Assembly: GCF_001885905.1 (NCBI RefSeq)
Contig: NZ_JXKM01000004.1
Span: 62,001 to 126,000, forward strand
Reading direction: 5' to 3'
Source: Enterococcus devriesei
GTDB taxonomy: Bacteria; Bacillota; Bacilli; Lactobacillales; Enterococcaceae
Length of the DNA: 64,000 nt
Shown here: in pieces, positions 1-7,776 of the stretch
Numbering within the stretch: position 1 is the stretch's first letter
Layout of the letters: each line of letters opens with the position of its first letter
Notes under the pieces: generated by a model
What the model saw: only the letters and a program-made list of their open reading frames with translations
Told to the model about the DNA's origin: nothing
Database searches by the model: none
Translations under genes and position numbers: made by a program

Positions 1-24
1 GAACGAATGGAGGCAGAAAAATGA
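1..24 (+). CDS. trpB: Tryptophan synthase beta chain, last residues (partial)
   Basis: Only the last seven codons before a TGA are in the window, reading ERMEAEK. The TGA at 22-24 overlaps the ATG of trpA (ATGA), the usual translational coupling of trpB to trpA. The assignment rests on position and overlap, not on recognisable residues. Confidence 0.5.
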   Translation, partial: ERMEAEK

Positions 25-773
25 AACCTTTGACCAAAACATTAACTGAAAAAGCGCAGACGGAAAAATTATTCGTACCTTATATCATGGCGGGAGCGCA
101 AGGCTTGGACAATTTGCCAGAAGAAATTGCGATGCTGGTGGAACAAGGTGCGGCGGCTATTGAGTTAGGTGTGCCTTTTTCTGATCCGGTAGCAGACGGG
201 CCGACGATCCAAGCGGCTGGATTACGAGCGTTTGAGCATCAGGTTACATTAAAAAAACTGATTGCTGTCCTACAAGAAATTGATTCGGCGGTTCCTTTGA
301 TCTTGATGGGTTACAGCAATTCCTTTTTCCATTATGGCATCAAACAATTAGTGGAAGAGCTAGCAGGAACCGACGTGCAAGGCTTGATTATTCCCGATCT
401 GCCTTATGAACACCGAGATTTGGCGGTGCCGGAGCTGGGAGATATCGCGTTATTGCAACTGGTATCTTTAACTAGTCCGCAAGAACGGATTCAACAGCTG
501 GTGGCTGAGGCAGAGGGCTTCATTTATGCAGTAACAGTTAACGGCATCACCGGGACGGATCAAAACTTCAGACAGGATTTATTGGATCATTTAGCGCAAG
601 TGAAGGCGGTCAGTAAAATTCCCGTCTTGGCTGGATTCGGCATCTCAAGGAAAGAGCACGTCGAAAACTTCCAGCAAGTTTGTGACGGTGTCGTGATTGG
701 GTCGAAGATTGTTCAATCATTACAAGAAAATGGGACGAAAAAAACAGGAGAGTTGATTGCACAAATTATTTAG
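21..773 (+). CDS. trpA: Tryptophan synthase alpha chain
   Basis: Cytoplasmic TIM-barrel subunit that cleaves indole-3-glycerol phosphate to indole and glyceraldehyde-3-phosphate; the indole is channelled to TrpB. At 250 residues it is slightly shorter than the roughly 265-residue norm. The segment ELGVPFSDPVADGP carries the catalytic pair Glu48 and Asp59, matching Salmonella Glu49 and Asp60. GLIIPDLPYEH, AVTVNGITGTD and VLAGFGIS (phosphate-binding loops) are also visible. The start has GGAGG seven bases upstream and overlaps the preceding stop by 4 bp, so this is the last gene of a trp operon that enters from the left. No clear U-tailed hairpin follows it. Confidence 0.96.
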   Translation: MKPLTKTLTEKAQTEKLFVPYIMAGAQGLDNLPEEIAMLVEQGAAAIELGVPFSDPVADGPTIQAAGLRAFEHQVTLKKLIAVLQEIDSAVPLILMGYSNSFFHYGIKQLVEELAGTDVQGLIIPDLPYEHRDLAVPELGDIALLQLVSLTSPQERIQQLVAEAEGFIYAVTVNGITGTDQNFRQDLLDHLAQVKAVSKIPVLAGFGISRKEHVENFQQVCDGVVIGSKIVQSLQENGTKKTGELIAQII

Positions 774-964
774 CATGAAAAATGAAGGTCGTCTCTTTTT
801 TTCAAGGGTTTTGAAAAATAAAAGCGAACTGCTATTGTGTTTTGTTTCACGTTATTTTAAAATCTGTCTATAACAGAAATGGTCAGCATTTCGCCATCTC
901 TTAAAATGATCAATCACATAAGATTGTTTCTTGTGATTAGAATAGAGGATTAAAGGGGTACAGA
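774..964 (+). promoter_or_regulatory. Promoter/operator region before the SPFH gene
   Basis: A 7-bp perfect inverted repeat, AATCACA at 912-918 and TGTGATT at 932-938, is partly symmetrical between the arms too. It abuts a -10-like TAGAAT at 938-943; the -35 is poor. It could be an operator for an unknown regulator. Nothing else is recognisable in this gap. Confidence 0.3.
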
Positions 965-1795
965 ATGGAGAGAAACACAAACATTAAAATCACCAAACTT
1001 ATCAAGGTAGTTGTTGCGGTGCTTTTAATTGCGGTGGTCGCGGTCGTTGCGGCCTTCAAATTTTTTGAGAGAATTGATAATGGTTACGTCGGTGTTCGTT
1101 ATTCGATGAATGGCGGGATCAAAGACGAGGCGCTGACTCAAGGCGTGAAGTTTGTTGGGATCGATAAAGTGATCCAATATCCGATTCGCCTGCAAACCAT
1201 CCAAGCGGAAAAAGTATCGGTATCCACCAGCGATGGTAAGAAAACCACGATTGACATCAAGTATGATTACAAAGTCGATCCAAATAAAGCCGCCAAAATG
1301 TATAAGGAATTTGGGAATATTACCAGTGAAGACATCGAATCAGGCTGGTTGAAGTCGAAGCTCCAAAAAGTTTCGAGAGAAGTTTATGCGAAGTATAGTT
1401 TATTAGACGTTCTCTCAGGGGATTCATCCAAAGTCGAAGCCGAGGTTCTGACGAGTTTCGCTAAATCAGTTGAAGCGAAGGGCTTTGAAGTGGAAGATGT
1501 GACATTAGGTGTTCCGGATGTGGATGCCGAAACGCAAAAATCCATCGATGCCATCATTCGAGCAGGACAAGAGAATGAAAAAGCCAAACTAGATGCGGAA
1601 ACAGCGAAAACGAAAGCCGACAGTGAGGCCTACAAAAAAACAAAAGCCGCGGAAGCCGAAGCCGAGGCCAATAAAAAAGTCGCCGACTCCGTGACAGATG
1701 AGCTGATTCGTTATACGGAAGCGCAAGCGCGGGAAAAACACGGCTGGGTTACGGTCAACGGCGCGAATATCGTGGTAACGGACAAAGGAAATTAA
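965..1795 (+). CDS. SPFH/Band 7 (prohibitin-like) membrane protein
   Basis: A 276-residue prohibitin/HflK-type protein. Residues about 10-32 form one transmembrane helix (hydrophobic and Val/Ala rich). A Band 7 domain follows, with the typical GYVGVRYSMNGG start and the Lys/Ala/Glu-rich coiled coil at about 200-245. Family members assemble into ring or cage scaffolds in membrane microdomains and often control membrane proteases; that role is family knowledge and the partner here is unknown. The ATG has GGGG nine bases upstream. A 44-codon membrane gene follows after one base, so the two are co-transcribed up to the terminator at 1935-1977. Confidence 0.85.
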   Translation: MERNTNIKITKLIKVVVAVLLIAVVAVVAAFKFFERIDNGYVGVRYSMNGGIKDEALTQGVKFVGIDKVIQYPIRLQTIQAEKVSVSTSDGKKTTIDIKYDYKVDPNKAAKMYKEFGNITSEDIESGWLKSKLQKVSREVYAKYSLLDVLSGDSSKVEAEVLTSFAKSVEAKGFEVEDVTLGVPDVDAETQKSIDAIIRAGQENEKAKLDAETAKTKADSEAYKKTKAAEAEAEANKKVADSVTDELIRYTEAQAREKHGWVTVNGANIVVTDKGN

Positions 1796-1796
1796 A

Positions 1797-1931
1797 ATGG
1801 GTTTCTTTATCGGAAAATTAATCATATTGGGCTTATTGTTATTACTGATTGGACTTAGTATCGCGCTTTTTAAAGTGAAATCAACATCTAAAAAAATTGC
1901 GCGAAAAAAGGATGATTGGGACGAATTTTAA
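1797..1931 (+). CDS. Small membrane protein coupled to the SPFH gene
   Basis: A 44-residue ORF below usual length cut-offs. It starts one base after the SPFH stop, with AAAGGAA inside the end of the upstream gene and a spacing of six bases. Residues 5-25 (starting IGKLIILGLLLLLIGLSIAL) form one transmembrane helix, followed by a basic tail and an acidic DDWDEF end. A strong terminator begins right after the stop. The start signal, spacing and terminator support a real gene. Function unknown; a small accessory subunit of the SPFH protein is the obvious guess. Confidence 0.7.
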   Translation: MGFFIGKLIILGLLLLLIGLSIALFKVKSTSKKIARKKDDWDEF

Positions 1932-1934
1932 TCC

Positions 1935-1977
1935 AAAACAGCTTCAGTTCATTAGCCAAACTGAAGCTGTTTTTTTT
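1935..1977 (+). terminator. Rho-independent terminator after the SPFH operon
   Basis: Arms AACAGCTTCAGTT and AACTGAAGCTGTT enclose a short loop and are followed by eight or more T. It starts four bases after the small gene's stop. Confidence 0.92.
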
Positions 1978-2244
1978 GACTATGAAGAAAGTATAAAATT
2001 TTCATATGAACAAATCGCTTTACAGCAGGCATATTCATGTCCGGCTTCACAAACTAGCTTTATCGGCAATAAGCAAAACAATTTAGAAATTTGAGAAACA
2101 CCAAGTAGGAACTGTTCAACATCAAAGTTAAAACTTTGTGTTTCTCAGTCATTTATCAATGGTTTGGTCTTATTGCTCAAAAGCTGAGCGAGTTCGCGAA
2201 AGCCTTTCTCAAAGTAGTTGATCCATTTAAAGGAGAGATTTAGG

Positions 2245-2468
2245 ATGTCAGAAAAAATAAGTTTGACTCTGCGAATGTACCTTGTGTTAGTTATCATTCT
2301 GGGAGCTGTCAGCGCACAGTATTGGCGCCAACGATTTTAGGAATAATCGATTTGCTGGAGCTTTCAACAGAATCATTGATTTTAATCAATCTGGGAATGG
2401 TTGTCATTATTTTCCTGATTCTAGGAAGACCGATTCATTTTATATGGACAGCTTTAAAAAGAAAATAA
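2245..2468 (+). pseudogene. Frameshifted small membrane protein gene
   Basis: A good ribosome site (AAAGGAGAG) precedes ATG 2245, which opens MSEKISLTLRMYLVLVIILG and a hydrophobic helix but stops at TAG 2338-2340 after 31 codons. In another frame, from about 2319, an uninterrupted reading VLAPTILGIIDLLEL... continues through a second hydrophobic stretch to TAA 2466-2468, ending WTALKRK. Joined by a -1 (or +2) shift near 2310-2320, the two give one two-helix protein of about 73 residues. This suggests a recent frameshift, a sequencing error or, less likely, programmed frameshifting. The family is not recognised. Confidence 0.5.
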
Positions 2469-2560
2469 ATGTCTGACGAGTATCTTCAGGATTTCGTTTG
2501 GTATTTAATTTTATTAGCGTTATACTTGAGGTACCATGAAAAGGGGAGAGTGTTTCAAGT

Positions 2561-3967
2561 ATGACAAAGAAAGTAAAAGGTTCATGTACCACCGTACTAG
2601 TCGGAAAGAAAGCATCAATCGATGGCTCAACTATTATTTCAAGGAACGATGATGGGCACGAAGCATTAGACCCACAACGTTTTGTAGTGGTTCAACCGGA
2701 AGATCAGCCAAAAGATTACCAAGCGGTGATTAGTGGCGTGAAAGTTGAATTGCCAGACAATCCACTACGTTATACCTCGATGCCAAATTCAATTTTAACC
2801 AACGGAATCTGGCCAGCAGCCGGCATCAATAGCGAAAATATAGCGATGTCAGCAACCGAAACAATCACAACGAATCCACGCATCCAAGGACTTGATCCTT
2901 ATGTTGAAGGCGGTATTGGCGAAGAAGACATCGTGACTTTGGTCTTGCCTTACATCCACAGCGCGAAAGAAGGTGTGGAACGTTTAGGCTCATTACTTAA
3001 AGAATACGGTACCTACGAACCAAACGGCATCGCTTTTGCGGATAAAGAAGAAGTTTGGTGGTTAGAAACAATCGGCGGCCATCATTGGGCAGCAGTTCGT
3101 ATCCCAGATGATGCCTATGTAGTCGCACCAAACCGGATGAATATCGATCATTTTGATTTTGATTCAGCAGATACCCTTTGCTCAGAAGATTTGAAAGACT
3201 TGATTGAAGACAATCATTTGAATCCAGACTTCGAAGGCTACAACTTGCGTCATATTTTCGGCAGCTCTTCGATTAAAGATACTGTTTATAACAATCCACG
3301 GGCTTGGTATGGTCAAAAATACTTCACTCCCGATGTAGAACAAGAAATGATGGATCAAGATTTACCATTTATCTGTCGTGCCAACCGTAAAATCTCGATC
3401 GAAGATGTGAAGTTCGTGTTAAGCTCTCACTTTGAAAATACCGAATACGATCCTTACGGCAACGGAACAGAAGATCAAAAGAAATTGATTCGTCCAATCG
3501 GGATCAACCGCAACCACAATGTACACATTTTACAAGTCCGTAACAATGTGCCTGATGAAATCGCCGGTGTTCATTGGTTAGCTTACGGTGCCAATACCTT
3601 TAATAGTGTTGTGCCTTTCTATTCAAATGTTAATGACACTCCTGCTTGCTATAAAGATGCCACAGGGACATTTGATTTGAACAATATGTACTGGTTAAGC
3701 TGCACAACGGCGTTATTAGGGGATACGGATTACGATTTCTTCGTTGATTTCCGCAATACCTTCGAACTTGAAGCGATGTCTGCTTACCACGTGATCCAAA
3801 ACGAAACAGATAAAGCAATTAAAGATCAAAAAGATGTTCAAAAATTCTTGGAAGACGCAAATGAAAAATTAGCTACTGAATCCTTAGAACGTCAAACAAG
3901 ACTCTTAGGCAAGATGGTTATCTCAGGTTCTGAACGAATGAAATTACGTTACAATATGAATGACTAA
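2561..3967 (+). CDS. pepD: C69-family dipeptidase
   Basis: A 468-residue cytosolic N-terminal-nucleophile dipeptidase (PepD/PepDA family) with broad dipeptide specificity. The opening [25 protein letters not shown] is the family signature (Cys-Thr-Thr, Asp-Gly-Ser, Arg-Asn-Asp). Cys9 is the likely nucleophile, so a short pro-peptide would have to be removed. Length is typical. The start has GGGGAG about ten bases upstream. It is a single gene closed by its own terminator, part of the peptide-nitrogen metabolism typical of lactic acid bacteria. Confidence 0.93.
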   Translation: MTKKVKGSCTTVLVGKKASIDGSTIISRNDDGHEALDPQRFVVVQPEDQPKDYQAVISGVKVELPDNPLRYTSMPNSILTNGIWPAAGINSENIAMSATETITTNPRIQGLDPYVEGGIGEEDIVTLVLPYIHSAKEGVERLGSLLKEYGTYEPNGIAFADKEEVWWLETIGGHHWAAVRIPDDAYVVAPNRMNIDHFDFDSADTLCSEDLKDLIEDNHLNPDFEGYNLRHIFGSSSIKDTVYNNPRAWYGQKYFTPDVEQEMMDQDLPFICRANRKISIEDVKFVLSSHFENTEYDPYGNGTEDQKKLIRPIGINRNHNVHILQVRNNVPDEIAGVHWLAYGANTFNSVVPFYSNVNDTPACYKDATGTFDLNNMYWLSCTTALLGDTDYDFFVDFRNTFELEAMSAYHVIQNETDKAIKDQKDVQKFLEDANEKLATESLERQTRLLGKMVISGSERMKLRYNMND

Positions 3968-3976
3968 TGATTTGAT

Positions 3977-4012
3977 AATGGGAGTCCTCCTCAGGTGGGC
4001 TTCCATTTTTTT
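3977..4012 (+). terminator. Terminator after pepD
   Basis: An 11-bp stem with two G-U pairs (AATGGGAGTCC with GGGCTTCCATT) is followed by a T-rich run. Confidence 0.85.
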
Positions 4013-4107
4013 GTTTTTTAGGGAATTTTTCGTCAAGCGTTTCCAACTTCAATTTTCCGCCAGCCTGATATACTAAAGAAAGAAACATCAAGGAAGGATG
4101 GGCAAGT

Positions 4108-5004
4108 ATGAAAAAAGCAGTATTGATCGTCAACCCTAGTTCAGGTAATGAAGAGGCTGAAAAATACGAGAGCCAAGCACAGAAAAAGCTCGCGACTTTT
4201 TTTGATGAAGTAGAAGTTTTACGAACGGAAGCAGAAGGCGATGCGACAAAATTTGCTCGCCAAGCAGCAAAAGACAAAGTGGATAGTGTTTTTGCGATGG
4301 GAGGCGATGGGACCGTCAATGAAGCCATCAGTGGTTTGGCTGAACAAGAATATCGACCGAAGTTCGGTTTTTTCCCATTAGGTACGGTGAATGATCTAGC
4401 ACGCTCATTAAAGATTTCAATGGAGCCACAAGAAGCTATCTCCTCCTTTAATGTGGATCGTAAATCATCGCTGGATATTGGCAAAATCAACGACGATTAT
4501 TTCATGAATATTGTTTCGGTGGGGAGTATTCCTGAAGCCATTAGCAATGTCGATGTTGAAGAAAAGACCAAGTTTGGCAAATTGGCCTATTTTATTTCTG
4601 GCGTCAAAGAAGTATTCAACGATCAAACCTATCACTTTTCGCTAGAGATCGATGGCGAAACGACCGAAATCGAAAGTAGTGCTGTCGTCATAGTGTTGAC
4701 ACGAACAATCGGCGGCTTTCAACATATCGTTCCTGAAGCCGAGGCTAACGATGGGAATTTATATCTCCTCTATTTGAAAGATCAAAGCATTACTGATCGG
4801 TTGAAGAGTGTACCGGATATTGTCAAAGGGGTGGATCAGCCGACTGAAAATATTGGCTATACTCCTTTTACTGCAGGGCGTTTGACCGTGAAAGAAGACG
4901 CGGAGCTGCATCCGAGTGTGGACGGTGATGAAGGCCCTGAGCTTCCGTTGAGCTTCAAAGTCTTGCCACAGCATTTAGAAGTTTATTATGGGTCGGAGCA
5001 ATAG
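4108..5004 (+). CDS. Diacylglycerol/lipid kinase family protein
   Basis: A 298-residue member of the DagK/YegS/BmrU lipid kinase family, which phosphorylates diacylglycerol or related lipids with ATP at the membrane. The N-terminal IVNPSSGN and the nucleotide-binding GGDGT at residues 65-69 (MGGDGTVNEAISGL), then PLGTVNDLARSL, are diagnostic of the catalytic domain; the C-terminal half is the beta-sandwich domain. Length matches DgkB-type soluble kinases (about 300). The ATG follows AAGGA. It is a single gene with its own terminator. Substrate cannot be decided from sequence. Confidence 0.9.
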   Translation: MKKAVLIVNPSSGNEEAEKYESQAQKKLATFFDEVEVLRTEAEGDATKFARQAAKDKVDSVFAMGGDGTVNEAISGLAEQEYRPKFGFFPLGTVNDLARSLKISMEPQEAISSFNVDRKSSLDIGKINDDYFMNIVSVGSIPEAISNVDVEEKTKFGKLAYFISGVKEVFNDQTYHFSLEIDGETTEIESSAVVIVLTRTIGGFQHIVPEAEANDGNLYLLYLKDQSITDRLKSVPDIVKGVDQPTENIGYTPFTAGRLTVKEDAELHPSVDGDEGPELPLSFKVLPQHLEVYYGSEQ

Positions 5005-5014
5005 AATTAAGCAG

Positions 5015-5043
5015 AAAATCCAGTTTAGAAACTGGATTTTTTT
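5015..5043 (+). terminator. Terminator after the lipid kinase gene
   Basis: AAATCCAGTTT faces AAACTGGATTT across a short loop, followed by a T run. Confidence 0.9.
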
Positions 5044-5260
5044 AGTACAGCCCATTAATTTTTTGAAGGAAAAAAAATTATTCTAAGCAACTTTTTTTGC
5101 GGTGGTAATAATAAGCATAAATTATTTTATTTATTGAAAAATAGCGAAAAGTGCTTAGGCATCCGCGGTGTAACTTGTGAATATGCTGAGAAATTTGAAG
5201 TGATTTAGTTATTTAGTTATTTTTCAAAATTTAAAAAGAAAAAGCGCTTAAGCTGAACAT

Positions 5261-5289
5261 TTGGCAATTTATTTCATAAGGATTATAGT
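5261..5289 (+). promoter_or_regulatory. Sigma-A promoter of cydABCD
   Basis: TTGGCA (5261-5266) and TATAGT (5284-5289) are separated by exactly 17 bases, about 60 bases before cydA. The rest of the 344-base gap is AT-rich with no gene. TTGTTATTCACAA at about 5318-5330, in the leader, resembles a degenerate Rex site, which would fit NADH-linked control, but the match is only partial. Confidence 0.65.
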
Positions 5290-5348
5290 TATTGTAGAAC
5301 TGAAATTATTCTAGTTTTGTTATTCACAATAGTAGGGGAGGAATTAAG

Positions 5349-6767
5349 ATGGATATAGTGACGTTGGCCCGTTTTCAGTTTGCCATGACAACGGTTTTTC
5401 ACTTTTTCTTTGTGCCGTTCTCGATCGGAATGGTCTTGGTTGTTGCCATTATGGAAACGTTATATGTTAAAACGAAAAATGAAAAATACCGTCAATTGGC
5501 GAAATTTTGGGGCAATATTTTTCTATTGAGTTTTGCGGTGGGCGTCGTGACCGGGATCATCCAAGAGTTTCAATTTGGGATGAACTGGTCGGATTATTCT
5601 CGTTTTGTAGGAGATATTTTTGGCGCGCCATTAGCCGTGGAGGCATTACTGGCCTTCTTTATGGAGTCGACTTTCTTAGGACTCTGGATTTTTACATGGG
5701 ATCGGGTGAAACCGGGATTGCATCTGGTCTTTATTTGGTTAGTAACGATCGCATCGATGTTATCGGCTTTCTGGATCTTAGCCGCCAACAGCTTCATGCA
5801 ACATCCGGTGGGCTACGTACTTCGTAACGGCCGAGCAGAAATGACCGATTTTGCGGCGGTAATTGCCAATCCAAAAGTTTGGTATGAATTTGGTCATGTT
5901 ATCGCAGCAGCCATTACAATGGGCGGGATGATCGCAGCAGGACTTGCGGCTTTCCAATTATTAAAACGTAAAGAACCAAAAATGCGGGAGTTTTTCAAGA
6001 AATCGATGCGCATCGGTTTAGTGATCACGTTATTTGGTTCGGTTATGGTATTAGGTGCAGGAGATGCGCAAATGAAGGCCTTGATCGAAGGTCAGCCAAT
6101 GAAGTTTGCGGCAATGGAAGGGACCTATGAGGATACCGGTGATCCGGCTGCTTGGACCTTGATTGCTTGGGACAATGAGCGGGAGCACAAACAAGTCTTC
6201 GGTGTTCAAATCCCTTATATGTTAAGTATTCTGTCTTATAACAAGCCCTCTGGTTCAATCAAAGGGATGGATACCATCAATAAAGAGCTAGTCAAAAAAT
6301 ACGGAGATCGGAATTATTATCCGCCGGTAAATGTCTTGTTTTGGAATTTCCGGATCATGGCCGGTTTTGGCATGCTGATGCTGTTAGTAGCAATTCTTGG
6401 TTTATTCTTTACACGTAAGAAGAAACCGATTTTGTATGAGAAACGTTGGATGTTGCGCGTAGTGGGACTTTGTACTTTTGCTCCTTTCTTAGCAAACACC
6501 GCGGGTTGGTTAGTGACTGAATTAGGTCGTTATCCGTGGACAGTCTATGGCTTGTTCACCATCGAAGACAGTGTTTCACCAAACGTTTCGGTGACTTCTT
6601 TATTAATTTCAAATACGATTTACTTCCTGTTGTTCTCAGGTCTGGCTATTACGATGATTTATTTAGTGAAGCGTGAATTAAATAAAGGACCGGAATTAGA
6701 CGAAGGGAAAAATATGGATCTAAAATCTGTCGATCCTTTTGATAAGGAGGCGTTCACTCATGAGTAA
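5349..6767 (+). CDS. cydA: Cytochrome bd oxidase subunit I
   Basis: Catalytic subunit of the menaquinol oxidase that reduces oxygen to water at the cell membrane. At 472 residues it is the short Q-loop type of Gram-positives (E. coli about 520). His18 corresponds to the heme b595 ligand; His183 (FGHVIAAA) and Met337 (FRIMAGFG) fit the heme b558 ligands. GWLVTELGRYPW is a conserved C-terminal block. Nine or so membrane helices are evident. GGGGAGG precedes the ATG. cydB overlaps the end by 8 bp. Enterococci need exogenous heme for this enzyme (known biology). Confidence 0.97.
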   Translation: MDIVTLARFQFAMTTVFHFFFVPFSIGMVLVVAIMETLYVKTKNEKYRQLAKFWGNIFLLSFAVGVVTGIIQEFQFGMNWSDYSRFVGDIFGAPLAVEALLAFFMESTFLGLWIFTWDRVKPGLHLVFIWLVTIASMLSAFWILAANSFMQHPVGYVLRNGRAEMTDFAAVIANPKVWYEFGHVIAAAITMGGMIAAGLAAFQLLKRKEPKMREFFKKSMRIGLVITLFGSVMVLGAGDAQMKALIEGQPMKFAAMEGTYEDTGDPAAWTLIAWDNEREHKQVFGVQIPYMLSILSYNKPSGSIKGMDTINKELVKKYGDRNYYPPVNVLFWNFRIMAGFGMLMLLVAILGLFFTRKKKPILYEKRWMLRVVGLCTFAPFLANTAGWLVTELGRYPWTVYGLFTIEDSVSPNVSVTSLLISNTIYFLLFSGLAITMIYLVKRELNKGPELDEGKNMDLKSVDPFDKEAFTHE

Positions 6768-7776
6768 TCTACAATTATTATGGTTTGTCTTGATTGGTGT
6801 TTTATTTTCCGGCTTCTTCTTCTTTGAAGGCTTTGACTTTGGTGTGGGGATGTCTGTTCGTACTTTGGCTCATGATGAAGGGGAGCGGGATCAGATCGTC
6901 GAAACGATCGGACCGGTTTGGGACGGCAATGAAGTCTGGCTATTAACCGCCGGCGGAGCGATGTTTGCTTCATTCCCTTACTGGTATGCTTCATTGTTCA
7001 GTGGTTTCTATTTGATTCTGTTCATTATTTTGTTTGGCTTGATTATCCGCGGGGTCTCTTTTGAGTTTCGTAGTCATATGCCAAAAGAACGCAAACAATT
7101 ATGGAATTGGACCTTAACGATTGGCAGTTTTATCGTACCATTTTTCTTTGGGGTACTATTTATTAGTATGGTTCAAGGAATGCCAATGGATGCGGACCAC
7201 AACATGATGGCTACTTTTACAGATTACATTAATTTGTACTCGATCGTCGGAGGCGTAGCGTTGACTTTGCTATGTTACTTGCATGGTTTAAACTATATCG
7301 CTTTGCGGACGGAAGGTGCAATTCGTTACCGGGCAAAAAACTACGCGAAGTTTTTATATGGCGTATTGTACGTAGGCTTAGTAATCTTCGCAATTTTAAT
7401 GTATTTCAAAACGGATTTCTTCCAAAATAATTTTGCGGTGACGTTGGCTTTGTTAGCGGTAATCGTTCTATTGACTGTGATTGCCAATGTGTCGGTCTTC
7501 AGAGACAAAGAACTTATTGCACTGATCGCCAGTGGTTTCACCTTAATCGCTTTAGTGGCATTATTATTCAGCGGTTTATTCCCACGGGTTTTAATCAGCT
7601 CGATCCCAGGGAATGATTTATTGATTGAGAATGCTTCTTCAAGTCCTTACACCTTGAAGATCATGTCTTATATCTCGTTAACGATCTTACCGTTTGTGTT
7701 GGCTTATACGGCTTGGACCTATTACATCTTCCGCAAACGGATCAAACACCCGCATGCTGTGGGGGTCGAACAATGA
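6760..7776 (+). CDS. cydB: Cytochrome bd oxidase subunit II
   Basis: A 338-residue polytopic subunit that partners CydA. The chosen ATG at 6760 has AAGGAGG nine bases upstream; an in-frame ATG at 6739 would add seven residues but lacks a site. Family hallmarks include the N-terminal LLWFVLIGVLFSGFFFFEGFDFG and GPVWDGNEVWLLTAGGAMFASFP. It overlaps cydA by 8 bp and cydC by 4 bp, so the four genes are translationally linked. Confidence 0.97.
   Translation: MSNLQLLWFVLIGVLFSGFFFFEGFDFGVGMSVRTLAHDEGERDQIVETIGPVWDGNEVWLLTAGGAMFASFPYWYASLFSGFYLILFIILFGLIIRGVSFEFRSHMPKERKQLWNWTLTIGSFIVPFFFGVLFISMVQGMPMDADHNMMATFTDYINLYSIVGGVALTLLCYLHGLNYIALRTEGAIRYRAKNYAKFLYGVLYVGLVIFAILMYFKTDFFQNNFAVTLALLAVIVLLTVIANVSVFRDKELIALIASGFTLIALVALLFSGLFPRVLISSIPGNDLLIENASSSPYTLKIMSYISLTILPFVLAYTAWTYYIFRKRIKHPHAVGVEQ

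Noticed and set aside
1897-2094. A 65-codon frame over the terminator after the SPFH operon
   Set aside because: It runs straight through the terminator hairpin, has no ribosome site and has no protein-like composition.
5318-5330. A Rex-type site in the cyd leader (TTGTTATTCACAA)
   Set aside because: Only one half matches the TTGTGAA/TTCACAA pattern well, so I mention it with the promoter but do not call it.
5507-5827. Long alternative frames inside cydA, and similar ones in most large genes
   Set aside because: They lie within strongly supported genes, lack start signals and show Arg/Ser-rich, shadow-type composition.
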